In this document: piece by piece, positions 24,010 to 33,559 of the stretch
Layout of the letters: every line of letters begins with the position of its first letter
How positions within the stretch are numbered: the first letter of the stretch is position 1
NCBI GenBank assembly: GCA_012845835.1
Contig: JABAKD010000017.1
Coordinates: 5,456,651-5,520,650, forward strand
Reading direction: 5' to 3'
Source: Undaria pinnatifida
Lineage: Eukaryota; Sar; Phaeophyceae; Laminariales; Alariaceae
DNA length: 64,000 nucleotides
Translations under genes and position numbers: made by a program
The notes under the pieces: model-generated
What the model was told of the DNA's origin: nothing
The model's input: only the letters and a program-made list of their open reading frames with translations
Database searches by the model: none

Positions 24010-25360
24010 TCTTGTGCCGTGTGGACGTCAAAGATGTGTTTCGACGGGTTTTGGTTTACCCGGCAGGTGCGCCGGCTTTCGGTTACGTGTTCGGAGATCG
24101 CGTCGTCGTGGATTTACGATTGCAATTTGGGTGGCGTAATAGCCCGGGGTTTTGGGGGGTGATGGCATGCGCGGTCGAGCATGCTCACACCCATTCTACG
24201 TTTCAAGGCACAGATGTTTCCCAAGAAGGGGTTGCTGCCGTCGCGCACGTCGGAATTTCCCCGCCGCGGGGGGTTCCAGTTGTCTCTATCCCGGGTGATT
24301 GTGGGCCTGTTTTTGGCTCTGGTGGCAACGCCGGGAACTACTTCTTTGTGAGGTAATACGTAGACGATGGCATTGTCGTCGAGTTGCAATGGTGGCCGGA
24401 CGGTCGTCGTTGTTTGCGCACTCTCCAGTCGCTGGCATCGGACCATTTTCGCTTGTTGGGGGAACGTGGTGTCTCTGATCCGCCCCTCCTGTCCGCCAGA
24501 AAAATCACTGACTGGGACACGCAACTGGAGGTGTTGGGTTGGATCATTGACACGGAGGCGCTTACGGGTACGTTGCCGTCCCATACGCGCCTCAAGCTGC
24601 AAAATCTCCTTGCGGAGTGGCCCTCGCCTCGCACAACTGCTTCAGCGAGGCAGGTGTCGCAGCACGTTGGCTTTCTGAATACATGTCACCTTTGCTGTGC
24701 GTCCGGGGCGGTTTTTCGTGAACTGTTTGTTGGCTTCGGTGGGTATACCGCGCATATCTGCCGGATCTGATTCCGGTTTTCAAGGCGCAGATGTTTCCCA
24801 AGAAGGGGTTGCTGCCGTCGCGCACGTCGGAATTTCCCCGCCGCGGGGGGTTCCAGTTGTCTCTATCCCGGGTGATTGTGGGCCTGTTTCTGGCTCTGGT
24901 GGCAACGCCGGGAACTACTTCTTTGTGAGGTACTACGTAGACGATAGCATTGTCGTCGAGTTGCAATGGTGGCCGGACGGTCGCCGTTGTTTGCACGCTG
25001 TCCCGTCGCTGGCATCGGACCATTTTCGCTTGTTGGGGGAACGTGGTGTCTCTGATCCGCCCCTCCTGTCCGCCAGAAAAATCACCGACTGGGACACGCA
25101 ACTGGAGGTGTTGGGTTGGATTATTGACACGGAGGCGCTTACGGGTACGTTGCCGTCCCATACGCGCCTCAAGCTGCAAAATCTCCTTGCGGAGTGGCCT
25201 TCGCCTCGTACAACTGCTTCAGCGAGGCAGGTGTCGCAGCTCGTTGGCTTCCTTATAATGTCTCCTTTGCTGTGCGCCCGGGGCGGTTTTTCGTGAACTG
25301 TTTGTTGGCTTCGGTGGGTATGCCGCGCATATCTGCCGGATCTGATTTTGGTTGTCGTAC
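24010..25360 (+). pseudogene. DIRS-type reverse transcriptase with internal tandem duplication
   Basis: VDVKDVFRRVLVYPAG, AFGYVFGDRVVVDLRLQFGW and RNSPGFWG (24018-24160) match the RT motifs of DIRS/Ngaro elements. The catalytic block occurs twice because of a 578-bp tandem duplication (24201-24778 and 24779-25356). Copy 2 has RYYVDDSIVVEL intact near 24930; copy 1 has a stop just before YVDD. ITDWDTQLEVLGWIID after it matches the thumb. The duplication and several frameshifts destroy the ORF. Confidence 0.8.
24201..25356 (+). repeat. 578-bp tandem duplication inside the RT
   Basis: TTCAAGGC(A/G)CAGATGTTTCC starts both units (24201, 24779) and GGTGGGTAT(A/G)CCGCGCATAT ends both. The units differ by scattered substitutions, so this is not an assembly echo of identical reads. 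Confidence 0.85.
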
Positions 25361-25950
25361 GGCCAACCTCGGGCGGCGCCTCGTCTTGGGATCCGAGTTT
25401 CAAGGGAACCTCGAGTTTTGGCGGTGGTTTATTGAGGAGGGATTGGACGCGCGCGGAGGAACCTTGCTGGCTCCGATGTATCATTTGCTTGAGCACCCCT
25501 CCCAACGTACTCTGTTTCCGGATGCATCCAAAACCGCTGTCGGGGGTCTCTGCCTTGAAACTGGGATGTACTGGAGATACGATATCGACGCCGGGGAATG
25601 ATCTCGATTTTGCGGGTCGAGCAAGTCAGTTGCAGGCGAGAACGATATATCGATTAACGTCCTCGAACTGCTAGGTATGGTCGTCTCCCCGTGGGTCGTC
25701 GTATCTCTGCGCACCGAGCGCCCGGCCGCGTTGGGGGACTGCGTGTTGTGACGTGGCGACAACGAAGCAGCCGTAGAGTGGGTGCGGCGTTGTCGAGGCG
25801 GGAAGGACCCGAGATCGGGCGCCTTGAAGCGCCTCCTTGGTGTGCTCAAATTGTCCTCTGGTTGGCACTTTGACGCGAAACACGTAGGGGGTATTTTTAA
25901 CGTTGCCGCGGACGGTATCTCACGCTGGGATCGCGCTTCCATCCTCGTTA
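25260..25950 (+). pseudogene. RNase H domain of the retroelement
   Basis: TLFPDASKTAVGGLCLE (near 25508) carries the first acidic residue; NVLELLGMVVSPWVVVSLR (25655 on) the second strand; GDNEAAVEWVRRC (25755) the Asp/Asn-Glu pair; HVGGIFNVAADGISRW (25880) the last acidic residue. The order matches RNase H of DIRS-like elements. Three frameshifts separate the blocks. It follows the RT directly. Confidence 0.75.
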
Positions 25951-25972
25951 ATATGCGTGCTGTCCGTGAGAT

Positions 25973-26557
25973 ATGCTGCTCGCGGGCGAGAAGCTGATCC
26001 CCACGTGGCGTGCCGGGGGTGGTGTTTTGTGGCCGGCCCTGCGCGCTTCGTTCTGTCTCTTGACTCGCGCGTCAGAAATGTTCGCGGAAACCCGGTTACG
26101 ATTTCACGAGACTTGTTGTTTGCGGCGTGCTGATGTTACCTTCTTTCGCGGAAATATTCAGCTTACTGTTGCGCAGTGGTCAACCGCGGATCATGTTGAG
26201 GTTCGGTTTCGCGGGTCGAAGGGTGACCAACTGCGGAAAGGGACGGTTGTCACGCATGCGCGAAAGGGTCGGTCGATGCGCGTTGGGGAAGGTGGCGGCG
26301 CCGTCGATCTAATAATCGAATTGATGTCTTGTTACTTGTTTCTTCCCTCTTCGGCCCCCTTGGTTGCGTGTGGCGTTGGTAATGGCAGATGGTCCATGTG
26401 GACACAACATCAAGCGACGGTAGCCTTGCGGAAAGTGGTTGCGTTGGCGGGTGTGCGTGCGGAGGAGTACGCCTTGCACTCCCTGAGGATTGGAGGCGCA
26501 ACGCACTTGTCGGCAGGGGGTGCAACACCGGCGGTGTTGCAGCGTGAGGGCCGATAG
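25973..26557 (+). pseudogene. Tyrosine recombinase, truncated before the catalytic tyrosine
   Basis: An open frame of 194 codons. LLTRASEMF gives the first catalytic Arg region, RFRGSKGDQLRKGTVV the beta-hairpin Lys region, and HSLRIGGATHLSAGG (26478-26522) the His-x-x-Arg box. A stop follows EGR at 26557, where the usual 'GRW.S..F..Y' with the nucleophile would come. It would integrate circular DNA copies without target duplication. Loss of the tyrosine means no strand transfer. Confidence 0.85.
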
Positions 26558-26694
26558 TCGTTGACTAGTTAGGCAAACGCGGAATTACAAAGAAGTGTGT
26601 TATGCTGTGTGCACTCTACGACTCGAGGGTAGGGGGGGGCGGGGGGGGTGGGACTACATTCGTAATATGGAGTTTGTGCTGAAGGCTTGCGTAG

Positions 26695-26852
26695 AGAGTT
26701 CGATGTCGCCAGTTGGGTTGGGAGTTGACTCGTGTATACGGATGTTAGCGTGGGGTTGCCGGCGGGGAAGCCCCGGGGTATTCCCATCTCCAACCCCCCT
26801 CTACAGGCGGGGGGTTGCGCATTAATATAATACAACTTCGAAAGCAAAGTGC
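26695..26852 (+). repeat. Split direct repeat B1
   Basis: Begins GAGAGTTCGATGTCGCCA, includes a hairpin of AACCCCCCTCTACAGGCGGGGGGTT type, and ends AAAGCAAAGTGC; matches B2 at 27618. Confidence 0.85.
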
Positions 26853-26855
26853 TAA

Positions 26856-27068
26856 GCAGAATATTATCGAAGTATGAGAAAATATGGGTTTTGTACGTAC
26901 GTAAGAAGTTTGACCAATCAGATCAATGCGGTAATTCATAGTCGTATGAGCGATAGCATTGGGCACACCTAGTCCAGCTGTGTAGGCGACGTTCTGCACG
27001 CGGAGCCCGTAGGGGAGAAGAGTCAGAGCTTACAGGTCCAAGGTGTGATACAGACTAGTTTAAGCTCC
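26856..27068 (+). repeat. Split direct repeat A2
   Basis: Three bases after B1; same sequence as A1 with scattered differences. It is followed by 550 bp of unique sequence before B2. Confidence 0.85.
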
Positions 27069-27617
27069 CACCCACCCGCCCGTGCTTTTGAGGGAGTCAG
27101 TGGAGGGGGAGTTAATCGGTCGCAGTAACGTTGCGCGTGTTTGTTACTGTTTTTGTAAACGTACCCGTTTTCGCTGAAGATGCGACGGGGTTTCGTAGAT
27201 TGCGCAGGTTTGCGGTGGGTGCTAGCCGCATCAGTGTTATAGCGTGATGCAAGGGGTGTTCGTTGTTGTGTTTTTTTTCTTCAGCATGTGTAATATCTGA
27301 GTATCCCTCCGTGCGGTGGGGGTACGTATGACTGTTTTACGCAGATATTATGTTGATAGTTAACAGCGAACGTTGTGGCAGTGCATCGGCTCGGATTTAG
27401 GGCGCAATCTGAAAGTGTGGGAGAGGGGAATTATCCGTATATTGGCAAGTAAGTGCATTTGTGTAATGTGCATGGTGTGTGCAGGCGTGCATATTTTATA
27501 GCATATTTATTACACGCGTGTGTACGGTTTTTTATATGCTGCACGTTATAGGCGGTTGCCTCGTATGTCTTCTTCGAGTTGCCAACGATTCTTCGTCGTT
27601 GGTTGTTGGCTGGCGTC

Positions 27618-27776
27618 GAGAGTTCGATGTCGCCATTTGGGTTTGGAGTTGACTCGTGTATACGGATGTTAGCGTGGGGTTGCCGGCGGAGCAGCCCCGG
27701 GGTATTCCCATCTACAACCCCCCTCTCCGGGCGGGGGGTTGCGCATTAATATAATACAACTTCGAAAGCAAAGTGC
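27618..27776 (+). repeat. Split direct repeat B2 (3' end of element)
   Basis: Same as B1 including the C/G-rich hairpin; ends AAAGCAAAGTGC at 27776, taken as the element terminus. Confidence 0.85.
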
Positions 27777-27984
27777 AAATTCCTAATTTTGGGGAGGGAG
27801 AGTTACCGACATTAATTCTCGAATGCTGTATTAAGAGTAATATATAAGATAACTAGTAATATTCTGTAATCGCACTCTTCCCGATATGAAAGCCCCGGGG
27901 GAGAGAAAAAAAAAAAAAAAACGCTTACCATACATATGATAGAGCAGAACAGTGGAAACTACAGTAATACATTTATAAAATAAA

Positions 27985-28200
27985 TGTGACGATGTTAGAT
28001 CTAGCTCAAAATTCTCCACCCAAAGTAAAAATACCAACACTTACTTACCATTATAGTGGACCAAAAATAGGACACCTCCCAATAAAAACTCATCATAGTG
28101 TATATTACAAGTACCAACAACGCAGCTTGCAAAGATGAGTTACTGACCCAAAATTCGTCGAACTCACGGCTGACGTCCTTAAAATTTCTTTACAAAATAG
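27985..28200 (+). repeat. Diverged direct repeat right of the retroelement
   Basis: Partner of 21610-21835. The pair brackets the whole 5.9-kb element, which therefore inserted between, or into one of, two older copies. Includes 20 bp of the family A core (CAGCTTGCAAAGATGAGT). Confidence 0.6.
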
Positions 28201-28299
28201 CATCAAAGTTCAACATCACGTAACTATAGTAATGACATTTTTTAAGGTTGTGTTCAGTAGGGTACTCACAAACCGTACCCGAGGTGTGTACCCCGCGTA

Positions 28300-28495
28300 T
28301 TACCCTACAAAGAACTTCTGTGAGTTCTGTAGGACATTCATACCCGTACCCGGAACTTCTGGAAGTTCTGTACGACAAAAATACCCGTGCCCGAAACTAT
28401 TGGAAGTTCTGTACGCCCGTGCGCACAATACCCGGGGTACGGGTACAGCAATTTTATACCCACTCGGAACTTCTGTGAGTTCTGTACGCCCGTGC
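28300..28495 (+). repeat. Tandem repeat with internal palindromes, unit ~55-60 bp
   Basis: Four units of TACCCGTGCCCGGAACTTCT followed by (GG/GTG)A(A/G)GTTCTGTACG; the core AACTTCTGGAAGTT is a near-palindrome. No coding potential. Confidence 0.65.
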
Positions 28496-29944
28496 CAAAA
28501 TACGAGCGGCGCTCACTCGAGGTAGGATCAGTCGACTGATGCTATACTACAACTGGTATACTTAGCGGTTGATAATCTGCATATTATCAAGCGCAACTAC
28601 GAACTGAAATGCTGATTTTTTGAGAGATGAGCGATTGCTACTCATAGTACTGATGTTTGACGCGCAGCGCTTGCCTGTGATAGCCGAATTTTCTGTCGAA
28701 TATGATGTGAGTTAGCACTTTAGTTGATTTAGTTTCAACAGTTCCAAAAAAGTTGAGAAAAATGGTTACCGCCGAAAACATGACTTCTGATCCTGGTCGT
28801 TGGAAATGATCACGGCATTGTTTGTGGTATTAGCGGCCTAGTCTATACCATTCATGGGGAACGACCCGCCGCAAATTTCAATTTTCAGCCACGGGCGTCG
28901 AAGCTGCCCTGCAACCTGTCATATAACTCGGGAAGGAGGGGCGATCATTGATGTTTGTATTGTGGTTTTAGCTTCGATTGCTCTTGTTTCACTGCATGCC
29001 CGCGGGTCGTCACTCTGACAGCACTCCAAACAGCAGGTACGCTCGTCTATACTCACGATTTCCGTGCGGTTCGTACGGTGCAGGCATCCCGACCGCTGTA
29101 GTTTGTAACCGCGAGTTGGTTAGTTGTGGGAACGGGGGAACTCTACGCTGTTGTTGTTGAGTGGATACCCGAGGCCATATCAGTTCAGTTTGCACATTGG
29201 ACCTTTTCACTTGTGCGCCTTTTTTTGTATCGTGCGTTTTTTAGGCGGGAAAGCGTACGAGTAGTATTTCCCGGACGAATTTGATTTCATTTTGGGTGTT
29301 TCGAATCTTCCTAGGGCGCCAGCACCTTTGTGTGACCACGGACTCTGGATTTTATTACAATAGTTAATGTAAGACAACAATAACAACAACCATTTATAGA
29401 TGGTATCTGGTGTGTGTGTGTGTTCTTCACATTAAACCGTTCTTCTACTCGTCGACATCCAGCACACCCAGTGTCCGTACTGATTCTTCACCCTAGAAAG
29501 ATCAGCTCTGTGGTCACAAGCCACGACACAGAGATAATGCATCGTAATGCATTCGACAACGCAATGTCATGCCCTAGTACTGGGTACGACAGGCACAACA
29601 TACATACGTCAGCAACAGAAATACATTGGAAGAGAGAAATACGAAATAAACAAAAACAAAAACAAAAACAAAAACAAAAACAAAAAAACAAGAAACAAAA
29701 TAAGAAAACAAATAAAAACAAAGATAAAAATAAAACAAAAAATGAAACAAACAAAATGAAGGGGAAATCGAAGAAACAACCCAACCGCAAAGGAGAGCCA
29801 AAGTTCGGAAAAAAAAAACATAATAAAATGAAATAAAATAAAGTAAAGTAAAACCAAAATAAGATAATCCGAACACGAGCCAAAAACCTGGACACGCAAG
29901 GAGGGAACAAAGGGGAAAAAAATACCCCAGAGAAAGACGAAAAG

Positions 29945-30680
29945 TGCTATGTACCTACTAGTCGGCCTGGTACCTTGCTACCCTGCCTGCCATCTCCTTC
30001 CTGCCTTCGTCCACCGCGGTCTCCCTTCTATTCCTCCTGTTGCCCCCCCTGCCCCCATTCCCTTGGACGGCTTTCCTTCTACTCCTCCTGTTTCCCCCCC
30101 TCCCCCCTTTGTGTTCTTCTCATTAAACCAAAATACCTTGTAAAAGAGAGAAACAACGAAAGAAACCAAGACAAAATAAATAAATAAATAAAAAGGGGAG
30201 CCAAAGCACGGGAGATAGAAACATACCCCGAGCATTAGCCAAAATGGACATGCAAGGGGGAAAGAAAGGGAAAAAATACCCCGGAAAAAAGAAACAAGTA
30301 GAAGAAGGAAGACTGGGAGGGCCAAATAAAACAGGCTCGTCACCTACCCACCATGCAAGACTCCCTTCATAAGGATAAGAAGGGGAAAGAAAAAAAATAA
30401 AACAAAATAAAATAAATAAATTCACGGAAAAATCAAAGTACCAAGACATCACATTCCGAGCAGCCGCAGCAGTTGGCGGTACGAGTGGCATAGATAGAAA
30501 GGTTCCACCTACTAGTCGGCCTGGTACCTTGCTACCCTGTCTGCGGTCTCCTTCCTACTTTCATCTACCGCGGTTTCCCTTCTACTCCTCCTGTCCCCCC
30601 CCCTGCCCCCATACCCTTGGGCGGTGTTCCTTCTACCCCTCCTGCTGCCCCCCCTCCCCCCGTTCCTTTCGACACCACCC
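29945..30680 (-). repeat. Internal direct duplication in the LINE 3' region
   Basis: The block beginning ACTAGTCGGCCTGGTACCTT occurs at 29957 and again at 30512, with similar C-rich continuation. Upstream words GAGCCAAA...GACA(C/T)GCAAG are duplicated too (period about 420-560 bp). The same structure is in the long copy (33005, 33560). The second block overlaps the end of the ORF, so the 3' region arose partly by copying the coding end. Confidence 0.75.
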
Positions 30681-31060
30681 ACGGCGGATGCGCGGCGCTG
30701 TCTACTCAGCTTTGCCTCATCCTCGTGCCACCTGCCCATGAACCGTTCAGCTGCTTCGAGGACCCCCCGGTACCACTTGCCCACCTTTCTTGCTGCAGTG
30801 GGCCACAGCGCGGTCCCAACTCCAAAAACTAAGGGGGAGTGTTCCGTTGATCCCTCGTTGGCTTTGAACACCCTAAGGTCCTCAGCTATGGCTCTAGGCC
30901 AAGTCTTAAGTTGCCCGCCTGGTTTCGGGTTCTCCCCACCAGCGATCGTCCCGAACATCAACCGACGGGGCAGTCGCCCCTTGTGTTGTCGCACCAGGGC
31001 CCCGGCAAAGAAGAGCCGCCGTTTACGGATGGTCGTTTCGATGCTCTCGCATGGTGTCAT
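30512..31060 (-). pseudogene. C-terminal remnant of the LINE polyprotein
   Basis: In the frame of the long LINE ORF: CESIETTIRKRRLFFAGALV through the Arg/Gly-rich end ...RVARYQAD. It lacks the endonuclease and all RT catalytic motifs because of 5' truncation at 31065. Confidence 0.85.
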
Positions 31061-31124
31061 CCTGATCTGGTACGTCGTCGTGGTGGTGTATTTTTTTTGT
31101 TGGTCGGGTTGGCCGGGAAAAGTT

Positions 31125-31335
31125 CACGTGTCCTTTTTTTCTTTTTCTTTTCTTTCATCCTCCGGCGGATGGGGCGAAATAAAGCTTAAGCTCAACACAC
31201 TTCCACGTTTTTTCGTACGCGTCGTTCTGTCGATTTAACTCAGTTGCTTTCGCAACCCAACGCTAGCTGGCGCCCCCTCCGGATCCCACTGTAGAGATAG
31301 CGTGGGCCGTCCCTATCAGTGGTCCCCGTTACAAC
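31125..31335 (-). repeat. Family C retroposon-like repeat (copy 2)
   Basis: Same blocks as 1-235. The 3' (minus) end is an A-rich stretch (TTTTTTTCTTTTTCTTTTCTTT on the plus strand), also consistent with a tail. Confidence 0.65.
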
Positions 31336-31615
31336 CCCGGCAGCACAAGCTATAATAGTAGTTATATGCGGACGCGTGTGCATGTCGACATATACGAATG
31401 AACCCGTGCTCAATTTTTTCGTTGCAACAACGAGAGGTGATGGACAGGGTTGTTGCGTTTTTATCACACTAACTGAATTTTCAACCCTATCTGGTGTTAC
31501 GCCTGTATCAATACAGTACCTGTGGTACCAGATATGTGAATCGCAGTTTACTGACGTATTTTCCGGGCAAAAGTGGATGACAGGATTGTGTTCACCCCCC
31601 ACCCCCACCCCCTAA
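31319..31615 (+). other. Isolated open frame, possible exon relic
   Basis: Plus frame contains PVLNFFVATTRGDGQGCCVF and SIQYLWYQICESQFTDVFSG. The first block vaguely recalls the start of a uDENN domain (FxLT..G...Y..C), but no second motif or clear splice pair supports it. It lies between a family C repeat and the palindromic element. Confidence 0.2.
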
Positions 31616-31840
31616 TAACGTACAGACCGCGTGATCAGGGGGAAAAGGGTCTAGATAAATATGAGGCTTAAACTATCCACAGGTGGTAACACGTCATGTA
31701 CGAACGAACGCACAGCAGTAGTATACGAGCGAGATATTTGTTGTTTTAGAGAGCGTTTGACAAGGAAATTTGAGATTTTTATCTTTGAGCTGGTGGTGGG
31801 GCGGAAAGAGATTTCGATCGTCCACGTGGTATATTATTTT

Positions 31841-32462
31841 GGGCAGTGGCCAAAACAAGGTGCACCTTGTCGGTAAATGGTCAAAGTAAGGTGCAGGCTG
31901 GAACGGCACAAAACGCAAGACGCCTGAGGCTGAATAGAGCCACATGATTGGTCGAAATAGCATCGCACCCTCCATAGGCCGCCTTGTCGGACGGTGCACC
32001 TTGCCGAGGCCACTCCGCTCGCCACGCCACCTTGCTTGGTCGCCGGCGGCACCTTGTTTTGGCCACCGCAAGCTAGGCTGTTCGCTCAAACGACCAACCC
32101 ATGTCAGACCTCTCGCCAACACCGCGCAGGTGACGTGGACGCATACGTCCACACGCACGCGCATGCGGACGAACTTTTGGGGCCGCAGGATTCTCTCTCT
32201 CTCTCTCTCTCTGCCTCACACCACACCACACGCGCACCACACGTACACCAAAAGCACCATGAGCGCCGTAGGCGCCGATGGGCCGCCCGCACCACAACAT
32301 CATCTCCTGCACCAACGGCTGTGACTGCGTTTGTGGTCCAGTTTGAGTAGTTGTTGTCCAGCACAGAGTACATTTCACCACTACTACGAAACTACCAATA
32401 CACCTAGACTCTGCTGTAGCTGCTACTACTGTTTGTGTAGACCAGAGTCTAGATCTCATATG
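31841..32462 (+). repeat. Left inverted arm of the palindromic element
   Basis: Mirrors 37233-37856. Contains a (CT)n run near 32190-32212 and ends at CATATG where the LINE enters. Confidence 0.9.
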
Positions 32463-33559
32463 TGTGTGTGTGTGTGTGTTCTTCACATTAAACCGTTCTT
32501 CTACTCGTCGACATCCAGCACACCCAGTGTCCGTACTGATTCTTCACCCTAGAAAGATCAGCTCTGTGGTCACAAGCCACGACACAGAGATAATGCATCG
32601 TAATGCATTCGACAACGCAATGTCATGCCCTAGTACTGGGTACGACAGGCACAACATACATACGTCAGCAACAGAAATACATTGGAAGAGAGAAATACGA
32701 AATAAACAAAACAAAAACAAAAACAAAAACAAAAAACAAAAAACAAAATAAGAAAACAAATAAAAACAAAGATAAAAATAAAACAAAAAATGAAACAAAC
32801 AAAATGAAGGGGAAATCAAAGAAACAACCCAACCGCAAAGGAGAGCCAAAGCTCGGAAAAAAAAAACATAATAAAATGAAATAAAATAAAGTAAAGTAAA
32901 ACCAAAATAAGATAATCCGAACACGAGCCAAAAACCTGGACACGCAAGGAGGGAACAAAGGGGAAAAAAATACCCCAGAGAAAGACGAAAAGTGCTATGT
33001 ACCTACTAGTCGGCCTGATACCTTGCTACCCTGTCTGCCATCTCCTTCCGGCCTTCGTCCACCGCGGTCTCCCTTCTATTCCTCCTGCTGCCCCCCCTGC
33101 CCCCATTCCCTTGGACGGCTTTCCTTCTACTCCTCCTGTTTCCCCCCCTCCCCCCTTTGTGTTCTTCTCATTAAACCAAAATACCTTGTAAAAGAGAGAA
33201 ACAACGAAAGAAACCAAGACAAAATAAATAAATAAATAAAAAGGGGAGCCAAAGCACGGGAGATAGAAACATACCCCGAGCATTAGCCAAAATGGACATG
33301 CAAGGGGGAAAGAAAGGGAAAAAATACCCCGGAAAAAAGAAACAAGTAGAAGAAGGAAGACTGGGAGGGCCAAATAAAACAGGCTCGTCACCTACCCACC
33401 ATGCAAGACTCCCTTCATAAGGATAAGAAGGGGAAAGAAAAAAAATAAAACAAAATAAAATAAATAAATTCACGGAAAAATCAAAGTACCAAGACATCAC
33501 ATTCCGAGCAGCCGCAGCAGTTGGCGGTACGAGTGGCATAGATAGAAAGGTTCCACCTA

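Larger units (their letters stand above)
21859..27776 (+). mobile_element. DIRS-superfamily (PAT/Ngaro-like) tyrosine-recombinase retrotransposon, degenerate
   Basis: Split direct repeats in the order A1 (21859-22072), ORFs, B1 (26695-26852), A2 (26856-27068), B2 (27618-27776). A1/A2 and B1/B2 are each about 90 percent alike. B1 joined to A2 is what a circular intermediate would contain at its junction, as known for PAT and Ngaro elements. Interior reads gag-like, RT, RNase H, then tyrosine recombinase on the plus strand. No target duplication is expected. Many frameshifts and stops mean it is dead. Confidence 0.8.
29405..31071 (-). mobile_element. 5'-truncated LINE copy with 7-bp target duplication
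   Basis: Near-identical to 32463-34113. It stops at 31065, where ATCTGGT occurs, and the same ATCTGGT lies at 29405-29411 beside the 3' (TG)n tail, giving a 7-bp target duplication. It retains the A-rich 3' region and about 180 codons of the ORF C terminus (30512-31060, minus). Differences from the longer copy are scattered single bases and a longer (AAAAC) run. Confidence 0.88.

Noticed and set aside
29488-29910. Hydrophobic 90-140-codon minus frames (also 32544-32958)
   Set aside because: Phe/Leu-rich peptides are read from the A-rich (AAAAC)n 3' region of the LINE on the opposite strand; identical in both LINE copies because the DNA is.
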